From assembly GCF_014268935.2 (NCBI RefSeq), contig NZ_JABWRJ020000004.1, forward strand, positions 372,001 through 436,000: DNA of 64,000 bases, given 5' to 3'. The notes under the pieces were generated by a model that was not told the DNA's origin, did not search any database, and saw only the letters and a list, made by a program, of their open reading frames with translations. This document shows, piece by piece, positions 1 through 8,774 of the stretch. The stretch is from Pseudomonas peradeniyensis (lineage in GTDB: Bacteria > Pseudomonadota > Gammaproteobacteria > Pseudomonadales > Pseudomonadaceae). The position numbers were made by a program, and so were the translations under genes. The first letter of the stretch is position 1; each line of letters opens with the position of its first letter.

Positions 1-2
1 CC

Positions 3-851
3 GATGACTACTACGCCGGCAACCGCAGCCACTTCGGCGCCGAATTCGAGAACCAGCTGCGCAACGGCCTGTACCTGACCAGCCGCAAGGAGATTCGCGT
101 ACAGCGCGACAACCTGCCGGCACAGACCGCGATACTCCAGTCGGGCACCGACCAGGGCAGCTTCGGCGACAACTCCGCGACCCGCTTCGTCATCGAGAAG
201 AAGCTCGACAAGGACGGCCAGGAACTGCGCAAGCAACAGCAGTTCCGCCTGTTCGGCGTCGAGGTCGTCGACGCCCGGGTGACGCACATCGACCCCAACC
301 CCCAGTACCAGGAGCGCATGGTGAGGGTGCAGCAGGCCCTGGCCGAGCTGGCCGTGGCCCGGCAGAACCGGCTCAAGGAAGAAGAAGAGAAAGAGCTGGT
401 CTCCGCCCGCGGCGCCAAGGACGTCGAGGCCAAGCGCCAGGAAAGCCTGCGCCAGCAGATCGAGCGCACCACGGAAGCCGAGACCGAGAAGCAGCTCACG
501 CTGATCAACGCCGAACGGGAAAAACGCCGCGCCGAAATCGACAAGCAAACCGCCGAGTTGCTTCGTGACAAGGCCAAGGTCAACGCCGAGGCCACCAAGA
601 TCACGGCCGACGCGGAAGCCTACGCACGCGAGGCCTCGCTCAAGGCCGACGGCGCCCTGCAGACCAAGCTCGACGCCCTGGTGCAGATCAACCGCGCCTG
701 GGCCAACGCCGCAGCCCAGGCGCCGGTGCCCAGCGTGATGATGGGAGGCTCCGACGCGGGGCTTGGTCGTCAGGACGAGATGGGCAAACTGATGAGCGTG
801 CTCGCGACCAAGGCGGCGAAGGATCTGGTACTGGACCTCAAGACGCCTTGA
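3..851 (+). CDS. SPFH/band-7-like protein, 3' part
   Basis: The reading frame is open from the window edge, so the N-terminus is missing. The visible 282 residues begin in a beta-rich stretch (DDYYAGNRSHFGAEFENQ). They pass through VTHIDPNPQYQERM and then a long, highly charged region rich in E, K, R and A (about residues 110-215), which should form an extended coiled coil. This layout, a globular domain followed by a charged helix, is that of band-7/SPFH (stomatin/flotillin-like) membrane scaffold proteins. No membrane segment is visible because the start is cut off. The C-terminus is short, ending in DLKTP. A strong hairpin follows the stop, so this is probably the last gene of its transcript. 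Family assignment is by architecture; the partner or substrate is unknown. Confidence 0.6.
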   Translation, partial: DDYYAGNRSHFGAEFENQLRNGLYLTSRKEIRVQRDNLPAQTAILQSGTDQGSFGDNSATRFVIEKKLDKDGQELRKQQQFRLFGVEVVDARVTHIDPNPQYQERMVRVQQALAELAVARQNRLKEEEEKELVSARGAKDVEAKRQESLRQQIERTTEAETEKQLTLINAEREKRRAEIDKQTAELLRDKAKVNAEATKITADAEAYAREASLKADGALQTKLDALVQINRAWANAAAQAPVPSVMMGGSDAGLGRQDEMGKLMSVLATKAAKDLVLDLKTP

Positions 852-869
852 GTAAACACCTGGCCACCG

Positions 870-915
870 GGCCCCGCATTGGTACCTGAAGCTCTACCAA
901 TGCGGGGCGGATTTT
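870..915 (+). terminator. Intrinsic terminator after the SPFH-like gene
   Basis: A perfect 13-bp inverted repeat (872-884 with 895-907, CCCCGCATTGGTA) with a 10-nt loop lies 20 bp after the stop codon and is followed by a short T stretch (GGATTTT). Confidence 0.8.
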
Positions 916-946
916 CAGACCATTACCTCTCGGTCCTCGAAGATCA

Positions 947-1344
947 TCATGACCTTGTAACCTTGACGAACGACGTTAGAAAAAACAGCACGCCCAGGCC
1001 AACAAGCAAGCAATAGCTACTTAACTTCATGCTGCATCTCAAGCCATTCGGAAACTCATTACTGTCTTCGAGATCCAACCAACCGCGACGAAGCCCTAGG
1101 GATGGCCATATAAAAGCGAGACTCATCGCACTCACGATTAGCATGCGCGACCTCAGCCTCGTCGCCCCCAGAGAAGAGCCTCATCTTCTAGACCTCGACT
1201 CCGACCAAATGCACGACACATGACATTGAATTGACCTGAACACGCAATGTAGACATTAATAATGACTCCAATAGCCAGCAACAGAAAAGGGACAATTAGC
1301 AAGACAAGCCTTAAGCTGACAGGCCATCCACTAAGGTCAATCAT
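947..1344 (-). pseudogene. Immunity-like membrane protein, copy D, frameshifted
   Basis: Fourth and most distal copy of the immunity-like gene. The first half starts MIDLSGWPVSLRL and holds a hydrophobic segment (VLLIVPFLLLAIGVIINVYIA). It stops after LLWGRRG near 1153. The second half continues in another frame from about LRSRMLIVSAMSLAF to FVKVTRS. Compared with copy A (2524-2931), one base is missing near 1150-1160, just after the conserved WG. Restoring one base gives a complete protein of about 132 residues. It overlaps the stop of an upstream effector 3' fragment exactly as the intact pair does. It is probably inactive unless the two halves are made separately or the frame is recovered by slippage. 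Confidence 0.75.
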
Positions 1345-1478
1345 AATCAACCTCATAGATCAACTCACCCATCCACTCCCCTATACCCGAGCCACCCTCG
1401 GCACCACCAAATGAGCCAGCACCAACGACTGCGATACCACATAGGGCTTTACCCCATACACCAAAGTTACACTGCACG
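1337..1478 (-). pseudogene. 3' fragment of a PAAR effector gene
   Basis: Read on the minus strand, this stretch encodes CNFGVWGKALCGIAVVGAGS and then a tail ending GEWMGELIYEVDYD with a stop. It is nearly identical to the last 45 residues of the intact effector at 2924-4321. There is no 5' part: its upstream end joins directly to the 3' end of immunity copy C near 1478. It is therefore an orphan toxin tip fragment left by recombination, still in frame and still overlapping its immunity copy. Confidence 0.8.
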
Positions 1479-1867
1479 TCTAAACTCCACAAAGATCACA
1501 ATAAGTGACATCCACCCCATACCAATCGCCATACAACACATTGCTGCCCTCATGCGTCTTTTGAGATAGATCGGAAACTCGCGATAGTCTTGCGGATCCA
1601 GATCACCTTGCCGCATAGATAACACCGGCCACATCAGGACACCTGTTATTGCACTAACCGTCAAGGCTCTAAATTTTAAAGTAACCCCCCACCTCGCTTA
1701 AGCTCCTCTAGCAGACATTTACTTCGCTGAAGGGCTGCACACATAACATCGAAGTGCCGCGAGATAGCGATGTGCACATGGATCGCCATACCTAACAGCA
1801 TGATGAAGAAAGGTATCAGCAATGAAGCAACTTTCAGCCCTGCCGGCCAGTCACTCAAATCGATCAC
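1467..1867 (-). pseudogene. Immunity-like membrane protein, copy C, frameshifted at a G6 tract
   Basis: Third copy of the immunity-like gene. The 5' half, from a GTG codon at 1867, reads MIDLSDWPAGLKVASLLIPF and ends LKRGGGLL. The 3' half continues in another frame as LTVSAITGVLMWP to EFRRAV. The break sits in a run of six C on the plus strand (1685-1690, G6 on the coding strand). Adding one G joins the halves as GGGVTLKFRALTVSAITG, in register with copy A. Each half carries a hydrophobic segment. It could be a decayed gene, a phase-variable gene or a sequencing error in the homopolymer. Confidence 0.7.
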
Positions 1868-1991
1868 TCCCCTTCTCTCCCGGCTTTCACTCTCTCGAAA
1901 GAAGATCCCCGACCGCTGTAGCTCCGCAGTTTGACCCGCACGGCAAGCCTCATGAAATCTATTTTTTTGGTGTCCAAAAAAGGTAAATCCA

Positions 1992-2399
1992 TCAGTCTGC
2001 TCGTGTGAACGTCAACAGCCAAATCGCAAGCACCAACCACAAAAACCCAACAAGAGATAGCCATGCGGAAACCACCATAAATCGCCGAAGATCATGAGGA
2101 AACCTCTTAATTTCCTCCTCTTCGAAAAGCCCTTTCCTAACCACATAAGACGGATAGAGAAACGCTCCACTTATCGTATTCACCAAATGCCATCTACATT
2201 TGAAACTCGCCTCATCAAAATACCGCCTCTGCTGCTCAACCCACACGCTTTTAGGTAGCGCCCCAATCACTTGGCGATAACATTTACCGCGAGCAAGAAA
2301 AATACTCATGATTAGCCCGATCAAACAGCATACAAATGGCACCCCCATGAATACAAAAGCCCAACCTGAAGACCAGAAACTACTCATTTCGCCCGCCAT
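1992..2399 (-). CDS. Immunity-like membrane protein, copy B
   Basis: 135 residues with an intact frame and two hydrophobic segments: WAFVFMGVPFVCCLIGLIMS near residues 12-32, and a C-terminal one (SAWLSLVGFLWLVLAIWLL). Between them lies a charged region (KEEEIKRFPHDLRRF is typical). It shares the layout and the FP.[YD]L[KR].R[MF] signature with copies A, C and D but is the most divergent. The N-terminus, MAGEMSSFWSSG, differs from the MIDLS start of the others. Its start overlaps the stop of a truncated effector remnant. The inferred role is inner-membrane protection against a pore-forming or membrane-acting toxin of a type VI secretion effector. With no complete cognate effector beside it, it is an orphan immunity gene. 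Confidence 0.65.
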   Translation of the reverse strand: MAGEMSSFWSSGWAFVFMGVPFVCCLIGLIMSIFLARGKCYRQVIGALPKSVWVEQQRRYFDEASFKCRWHLVNTISGAFLYPSYVVRKGLFEEEEIKRFPHDLRRFMVVSAWLSLVGFLWLVLAIWLLTFTRAD

Positions 2400-2472
2400 T
2401 CATATAAGAATTCCCCCAACCACTCGCCTCCCTTGCCAGTGCCTCCCGCGCCCGCTGCGCCGCAACCATCAG
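2384..2472 (-). pseudogene. Internally deleted remnant of an effector gene
   Basis: Two pieces of the effector gene lie side by side. Positions 2435-2472 match 3672-3709 of the intact gene with one mismatch in 38 bases (coding LMVAAQRAREALA). Positions 2384-2430 encode the effector-like end EWLGEFLYEWRAK and a stop. The 1.3 kb or so that should separate them is gone. The tail differs in sequence from the intact effector tail (GEWLGELIYKVNYD), so it comes from a different allele. Confidence 0.7.
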
Positions 2473-2523
2473 AGGAATAAGACGCACTTGAACCGCACTA
2501 GTGTAGCGTTTTGCAAACAGCAC

Positions 2524-2931
2524 CTAAACATTCATGACTCTATGATCCTCACAAATGTCGTTAGGAAAAACAGCCCCCCCTAAGCCAGCCAGCAAACAAT
2601 AGCTGCTTAACTTCATTCTCCATTTCAGGTAACTGGGAAATTCATCGCTATCTTTAATGCTCAACCACCCACAACGATGCCCAAAGGATGGCCATATCAC
2701 ACCAAGACTCATGGTGCTAACGATCAACATCCGTGACTTCAAATTTCTCGTACCCCATACAGCGACCTCGTCGTCAAGACCACTACTACGTCGAAAGGCA
2801 TGACACATAACATTAAAGTGACGCGACCCTGCAATATAGGCATTGATAGCGACGCCGATGATCAAAAATACAAACGGAACAATCAGCAGTACTATCCGCA
2901 AACCGACAGGCCATCCACTGAGGTCAATCAT
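2524..2931 (-). CDS. Immunity-like membrane protein, copy A (partner of the effector)
   Basis: 135 residues as read. It starts ATGATTGAC, overlapping the effector stop by 8 bases, which indicates translational coupling. The first hydrophobic segment is residues 10-32 (VLLIVPFVFLIIGVAINAYI). A second lies around SRMLIVSTMSLGVIW, and a third should lie at the C-terminus. That third one is disrupted: a run of seven C at 2574-2580 (G7 on the coding strand) gives GLGGAVFPNDICEDH. With six G the frame would read GLGGLFFLTTFVRIIES and stop at 2532-2534, matching copy D. The functional protein is thus probably the G6 version. The inferred role is a membrane-embedded immunity protein for the adjacent toxin. 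Confidence 0.65.
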   Translation of the reverse strand: MIDLSGWPVGLRIVLLIVPFVFLIIGVAINAYIAGSRHFNVMCHAFRRSSGLDDEVAVWGTRNLKSRMLIVSTMSLGVIWPSFGHRCGWLSIKDSDEFPSYLKWRMKLSSYCLLAGLGGAVFPNDICEDHRVMNV

Positions 2932-4321
2932 AATTAACCTTGTAGATCAGCTCACCCAACCACTCCCCTGCATCCGCGCCGCCCTCGGCCCCTGCGAATG
3001 AACCAGCACCAACGACTGCGATACCGCATAGGGCTTTACCCCATACACCAAAATTACACACTACTTTTATCGCCAAGCCACTGGCACCACCACCTGCAAC
3101 TCCTCCTGCCAAACCGCCTGAGAAGCTGCCTGTTTCGGTAAAGCGGATTTTCTTACAAGCCTCAGTCTCACCAGCTCTGCACACATCCTGGACTTTCAGG
3201 TAGGACGAGGTAGCTCCAAGCCCTATCGCCAGATGCCCGCCGTATTTTAAATACTTCGACATCTTCGCCACTTCATCCAAATGCGTCGCATACCCCGGTA
3301 TCGCCCCCGGTGCACCTGCCTTTGACCAGTGATGCACGAGGCTTTTAGTAGAGACATTCAAGCTCTTACGCAGGCTTTCATGCCCACCAAGGTTCAGGTA
3401 CTTGCCTAGAAACGCACTACGCAGCTGTGCATCCAGTTGCTGATAGAGCGCTCGACGCGATTCGAAGAATTGCCGGCTATTGAGATGCCCATGCAAGGTG
3501 AACTCGCGCTGATGCAGGCGCTCGAGCCCCTTGAGCGTATCCCCAACCTGCCCCAGCCCACGCGACAGCATGTCCTTGCCCACGCCCATGGATTGACTCG
3601 CGCCATTGAGCACTCCGGCAACCTCGCCAATGTGCTGCATCATGAAGTTGGCTTCCTGCTCGTCGAGCACAGCCAGTGCCTCCCGCGCCCGCTGCGCCGC
3701 AGCCATCAGGTCGGCCTCCGCGCGGGTACAGGCGTGGTGGTTGTCGGGATCACCGATGACGAAGATTTCACCCGCCTTGAAACCTTGGTCGAAGGTAGGG
3801 TTCAGGCGCTGGATGCGTGCAATAGGCAGTGTGCTGTCCTGCGCCAACAATTGCGCCAGTACCTGGGGGCCGGACATGCTGCGGGGAACGATATGAAAAC
3901 CGGGTTCCAACCCGACATGCGCAGACGCGATGGCGCCAGGCATCTGTGCGTTGGCTGGGGCAGGGAGAGTGCGAGCACCGGGGACCGTCGCCGCGTTTGT
4001 CTGCCTGCCATGCATGGTATGACTGGACGGCGCCATTCCACCCAAAGGAGCAACCACCCTGTTACTGCCATTCGGGCAGCCACAGGCAACCAGGGAACCA
4101 TCCATCGCCAGTGGCTGACCGTCGGAAATCCACCCGAGGTAGCCCTCTACAACAACGCCAGGTTGGCAGCAGAGCGGACATTCGGTAGTCGAGTCCCCGA
4201 CCCGCAGGACCTTTCGCCCATCACAGATGTAACCCTCACCGCTGGCAATGCAGATTGCACCCGTGGTGGTGACATCGCCATCTACTGCCTGGCCTATCCC
4301 ATCAAGACTGACGCGATACAT
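2924..4321 (-). CDS. PAAR-domain effector with glycine-rich C-terminal toxin domain
   Basis: 465 residues from the ATG at 4321, chosen because AAAAGGAA lies 8 bases upstream. Residues 1-95 look like a PAAR spike-tip domain: TTGAICIASGEGYICDGRK, GDSTTECPLC, GWISDGQPLAMDGSLVACGC. A short LysM-like stretch follows (VLAQLLAQDSTL, IQRLNP, GEIFVIGDPDN), then a helical region rich in Q, R and L. The last 90 residues hold a glycine-zipper run (GGLAGGVAGGGASG) and a hydrophobic Cys/Gly segment, as in membrane-inserting toxins. It would be loaded on a type VI VgrG spike and delivered to rival cells. The tip is followed by a membrane immunity gene, which fits a membrane-depolarising toxin. The PAAR part is recognised; the pore-forming activity is inferred. 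Confidence 0.7.
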   Translation of the reverse strand: MYRVSLDGIGQAVDGDVTTTGAICIASGEGYICDGRKVLRVGDSTTECPLCCQPGVVVEGYLGWISDGQPLAMDGSLVACGCPNGSNRVVAPLGGMAPSSHTMHGRQTNAATVPGARTLPAPANAQMPGAIASAHVGLEPGFHIVPRSMSGPQVLAQLLAQDSTLPIARIQRLNPTFDQGFKAGEIFVIGDPDNHHACTRAEADLMAAAQRAREALAVLDEQEANFMMQHIGEVAGVLNGASQSMGVGKDMLSRGLGQVGDTLKGLERLHQREFTLHGHLNSRQFFESRRALYQQLDAQLRSAFLGKYLNLGGHESLRKSLNVSTKSLVHHWSKAGAPGAIPGYATHLDEVAKMSKYLKYGGHLAIGLGATSSYLKVQDVCRAGETEACKKIRFTETGSFSGGLAGGVAGGGASGLAIKVVCNFGVWGKALCGIAVVGAGSFAGAEGGADAGEWLGELIYKVNYD

Positions 4322-4499
4322 GTGCAGGTTCCTTTTGCGCTGAAAGCTCAAGAACCTAACAAATGAAGCTCGCCCTGTTACCCGAGAAAAAGCGAAAGAG
4401 AACTTTCCTACTCTGCCTAGAGAAAAGTCTTAAAACCAACCCTGTAACCAGCCTGTTCAGGCGTGCAGCCGAACCTGAGCGGGCTGGTCACGATGCTCT

Positions 4500-5729
<1,230 letters not shown>

Positions 5730-5868
5730 CGGGGCTACCTTCAGTCAATGAAGAACATGGACCTGAGCCTAGAACAGCCACCCTTCATCCACCTAGTCTA
5801 TTTTCTACGTGTATAAACATTCATAACCAATATATGATCACCCGATAACTCCAACAAAGAGCGGCGCC

Positions 5869-6810
5869 ATGAACCTCAGCAAGGTCGACCTCAACCTGTT
5901 CATCGTCTTCGACGCCATCTATACCGAAGCCAACCTGACCCGCGCCGGGCAGATCGTCGGCATCACCCAGCCGGCGGTGTCCAACGCCCTGTCGCGCCTG
6001 CGCGAGACCTTCAACGACCCGCTGTTCGTGCGCACCGCCCAGGGCATGGTGCCCACGCCCATGGCCCAGAACATCATCGGCCCGGTGCGCAACGCGCTGT
6101 CGCTGCTACGCACCTCGGTGCAGGAAAGCCGCATCTTCACCCCGCTGCAGGCCAGCAAGACCTTCCGCATCAGCATGACCGACCTCACCGAGGCGGTGAT
6201 CCTGCCGCCGCTGTTCCAGCGCCTGCGTCGCCTGGCCCCGGCGCTGGTGATCGAGAGCTTCCTGTGCAAACGCCGCGAGACCACCAAGGAACTGGCCGCC
6301 GGGCGCCTGGACTTCGCCGTCGACGCGCCGCTGAACACCGACCCGCAGGTGCGCCACGTCAAGCTGATGCAGGACCGCTACGTCTGCGCCATGCGCCCCG
6401 GCCATCCGCAGGCCGACGGCAAGCTGACCCTGGACAGCTACCTGGCCATGACCCACATCCATATCTCCAGCCGCCGCAACGGCCTGGGCTATGTGGACCT
6501 GGCCCTGGGCAAGATGGGCGTGCAGCGGCGTGTCGCGCTGCGCTCGCAGCACTACCTGATGGCTTCGCAGGTGCTGCAGCAGACCGACATGGTCATGACC
6601 GTGCCCGAGCGTTTCGCCCGCCGCCATCAGTTGCGTCACCAGCCGCTGCCGGTGGAGGTGCCGGCGCTGGAGACCCACCTGTACTGGCACGAAAGCACCG
6701 ACCAGGACCCGGCCAACCGCTGGATGCGCGAGCAGATCATCGAGCTGTGCGAACGGGTGGTGGCCCAGGACGAGCAGGAACAGGCGGATCCGGCCATGGC
6801 ATCGGCCTGA
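5869..6810 (+). CDS. LysR family transcriptional regulator
   Basis: 313 residues. The N-terminal winged helix-turn-helix is clear (LNLFIVFDAIYTEANLTRAG, ITQPAVSNALSRLRETFNDP), and a type 2 periplasmic-like effector domain follows. The NLSKVDLNLFIVFDAI start is typical of the LeuO/NodD-like branch. It is transcribed away from the acyl-CoA dehydrogenase gene, the usual arrangement for LysR control of the divergent target. The shared intergenic region is AT-rich (for example AACCAATATATGATCA) against a GC-rich surround, consistent with promoters and operator sites there. The C-terminal tail is acidic and Gln-rich. The effector is unknown. Confidence 0.9.
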   Translation: MNLSKVDLNLFIVFDAIYTEANLTRAGQIVGITQPAVSNALSRLRETFNDPLFVRTAQGMVPTPMAQNIIGPVRNALSLLRTSVQESRIFTPLQASKTFRISMTDLTEAVILPPLFQRLRRLAPALVIESFLCKRRETTKELAAGRLDFAVDAPLNTDPQVRHVKLMQDRYVCAMRPGHPQADGKLTLDSYLAMTHIHISSRRNGLGYVDLALGKMGVQRRVALRSQHYLMASQVLQQTDMVMTVPERFARRHQLRHQPLPVEVPALETHLYWHESTDQDPANRWMREQIIELCERVVAQDEQEQADPAMASA

Positions 6811-6855
6811 GTCGCCTACACTGTGGGGGATTGCCTCTGAACCAGGGAGCCACTC

Positions 6856-7074
6856 ATGGACGATCACCAACATGGCAAGCCACCGACCTTCTGGCAGATG
6901 CTGCAGAGCATCCTCGCCGCCGCCTTCGGCGTGCAGAGCGGCAAGAACCGCGCCCGCGACTTTACCTACGGCAAGGCCAGCCATTTCATCGTGATGGGGA
7001 CGCTGTTCACGCTGATCTTCATCTTCGTGCTGATTGGCCTGGTGCAGCTGGCGCTGCACCTGACGGCGCGCTAG
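6856..7074 (+). CDS. DUF2970 small membrane protein
   Basis: 72 residues. The N-terminal half carries FWQMLQSILAAAFGVQSGKN followed by RARDF, the signature of DUF2970. The C-terminal half is a single transmembrane segment (FIVMGTLFTLIFIFVLIGLV). A Shine-Dalgarno-like AGGGAG precedes the ATG. It follows the LysR gene by 45 bp on the same strand and may be cotranscribed with it. The molecular role of the family is not known; the predicted topology is cytoplasmic N-terminus and inner-membrane anchor. Confidence 0.85.
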   Translation: MDDHQHGKPPTFWQMLQSILAAAFGVQSGKNRARDFTYGKASHFIVMGTLFTLIFIFVLIGLVQLALHLTAR

Positions 7075-7115
7075 CCGCGCGAGGGCTTGCGCCTCTTCAG
7101 ACCATGCACGCCCCT

Positions 7116-7150
7116 CTGTGGGAGCGGCCTTGCGTCGCGAAAGGGGTGCG
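7116..7150 (+). repeat. Single REP element
   Basis: GTGGGAGCGGCCTTGCGTCGCG followed by AAAGGG is a Pseudomonas putida-type REP unit, here as a single copy between convergent genes. Confidence 0.6.
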
Positions 7151-7217
7151 AAGCCCCCCACGATTCGTGCATCAAGCTGATATCGCATGGAGATGCATGC
7201 ATCGACCCAAACGCAAT

Positions 7218-7246
7218 CCGCCCGCGGATATCCCTTCCGCGGGCGG
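7218..7246 (-). terminator. Hairpin, likely terminator of the small membrane ORF
   Basis: A perfect 11-bp inverted repeat (CCGCCCGCGGA at 7218-7228 with 7236-7246) and a 7-nt loop, 36 bp after the stop of the 37-aa minus-strand ORF. There is no strong T tract on either side, so the terminator function is tentative. Confidence 0.45.
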
Positions 7247-7281
7247 TTCAGGTGTTACTCACGGTCTCGAGCAGTTTTCCG

Positions 7282-7395
7282 CTACTGATGGCTGACCCAG
7301 TACACCGCAGTGACCACCACCAGCACGATCAGACACAGGATCGCCCAGGCATCGACACTGCTGTCAGCTTTGCGGACCTTGGTAGAGTTTCCCAT
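7282..7395 (-). CDS. Small single-pass membrane protein, 37 aa
   Basis: This short frame reads MGNSTKVRKADSSVDAWAIL and then a hydrophobic segment ending VYWVSHQ, 37 residues in all. The N-terminus is polar and basic and the C-terminal half is one transmembrane helix (WAILCLIVLVVVTAVYWV). AAGAGG lies 7 bases upstream of the ATG and a strong hairpin lies 36 bp after the stop. These flanking signals and the membrane pattern support a real gene in an otherwise empty 400-bp gap. The function is unknown. It could be a small membrane-stress or regulatory peptide; nothing in the neighbourhood decides. Confidence 0.55.
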   Translation of the reverse strand: MGNSTKVRKADSSVDAWAILCLIVLVVVTAVYWVSHQ

Positions 7396-7480
7396 TGCAT
7401 TGCCTCTTGTAGTGGTTATGGGAATGCACTTCACAAGCAGCAGTTAAGTCCAGCAATGCCCTTCCCTCAAGCAGGGGCTT

Positions 7481-8557
7481 TCAGTAGTCGACGGGTGACG
7501 TGAGAAAGGGGTAGCGAAAGTCCGTCGGCCTGCCCTCGGCACTGAAACGGTGGAAGTCGATGCCGTGGTTGTCCTGTTCCAGCAGCTTGAGCCAGCGTCG
7601 AGCCTTGTCCGCGTCGATCAACTGCAAGGCCGGCACGCTATGTTCACGCTGGCCGTCGCGCCCCACCGCCAGCCCCTGGGCGTCATCGTGCAACATGACC
7701 ATGGCCCAGCCGCCCAGGGTGAAATGCCCGCCCATCAGCACGCTCAGGCGTCCGTCGATCCGCGCCCGCAGGGCCTCGGGCGAGCTGTTGACCGCACTGA
7801 ACAGGGCATCGCGCCCCGGCACCTTGCCCAGCGCCTCGAACGCCTGCATGGCGCCGAACGCCATCTGGTCGTTGGCCGACCACACCAGGCGCGTGTCGGG
7901 ATAGCGCTCCAGCAGCATCTGCGCCTGCTCGAAAGCACGCTGGCGGCTCCAGCCGCCATACACCACCTGGCGCAGGCGCACCTGGGGAAACTCCGCCAGC
8001 GCCCGGCGCATGCCCTGCACGCGCAACTGCGAGGCCGGCGTGGTCTTGACCCCGGCGAAGGCCAGCAAATCAACCTGCCCCGCGTCAGCCGGCAGCTGCA
8101 CCGCCATCGCCTTGAGCATCTGGTAGCCGGCCTCCTCGTCGTTGCTGACCAGGGTACCGAGCACTTCGGGGTACTTGTCCGGCTGCGCCTGGATGCTGTG
8201 CGCCTGGCTGTCGGTGAGGCCGTTGTTGACCAGGAACAGCTTGACCCCGGTGCCCCGCGACAGGCGGATGATCTCCGGGGCGACATACTGCTCGTTGACC
8301 AGCACCAGGTAGTCCGGGCGCTGCGGTCCTTGCAGCACCTCGCGGGCCTGGGTCAGCGCGAGGTCGGCGCGGCGCTCGCTGTACCGCACGCGCAAGGCCA
8401 TGCCCAGGTCGTTGGCGGCGGCCTGCATGAAGCGCGAGTAATCGACCCAGAACGTCTCGTTGGAATAGCCCGGGTTGAGGAACACCACGGACGCGGCCTG
8501 TGCGCTCGCTGCCAGTGGCAGGCTCAGGCACAGGCTCTGGCACAAGGCCTTGAGCAT
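7481..8557 (-). CDS. Periplasmic substrate-binding protein (type 1 fold)
   Basis: 358 residues with a Sec signal peptide (MLKALCQSLCLSLPLAASAQ, cleavage after AQA). The mature protein reads SVVFLNPGYSNETFWVDYSR, then DYLVLVNEQYVAPEIIRLS, VSNDEEAGYQMLKAMA and VWSANDQMAFGAMQAFEALG. This is the two-lobe pattern of sugar/LacI-like periplasmic binding proteins. No permease or ATPase gene is adjacent, so it is either an orphan component or the sensory partner of a membrane receptor elsewhere. The ligand is unknown. It diverges from cysI across 217 bp. Confidence 0.8.
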   Translation of the reverse strand: MLKALCQSLCLSLPLAASAQAASVVFLNPGYSNETFWVDYSRFMQAAANDLGMALRVRYSERRADLALTQAREVLQGPQRPDYLVLVNEQYVAPEIIRLSRGTGVKLFLVNNGLTDSQAHSIQAQPDKYPEVLGTLVSNDEEAGYQMLKAMAVQLPADAGQVDLLAFAGVKTTPASQLRVQGMRRALAEFPQVRLRQVVYGGWSRQRAFEQAQMLLERYPDTRLVWSANDQMAFGAMQAFEALGKVPGRDALFSAVNSSPEALRARIDGRLSVLMGGHFTLGGWAMVMLHDDAQGLAVGRDGQREHSVPALQLIDADKARRWLKLLEQDNHGIDFHRFSAEGRPTDFRYPFLTSPVDY

Positions 8558-8774
8558 GCTGTTACTTCCCTGCGGAGCAAACCCCGGATTATAGCGCCGC
8601 GATGTACCGGCGCGGACAAATGCCAGTCAGTCTCACTTAGTCCAAATGGTTCTTTTCATATGCAAAAACATCACTTTAGCGCATAAACCCACTCTGCTAT
8701 CGTGCCTCGGCTCCGACCTGGAGTGCGCGGCCGTGCGCGCGATTAGCTGCATGCTAGCCTGAGACAGGACTTAT

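Noticed and set aside
947..1867. The halves of copies C and D considered as four separate small genes
   Set aside because: Each pair aligns end to end with one full-length homologue; a single-base change explains the break. Independent translation is possible but not favoured.
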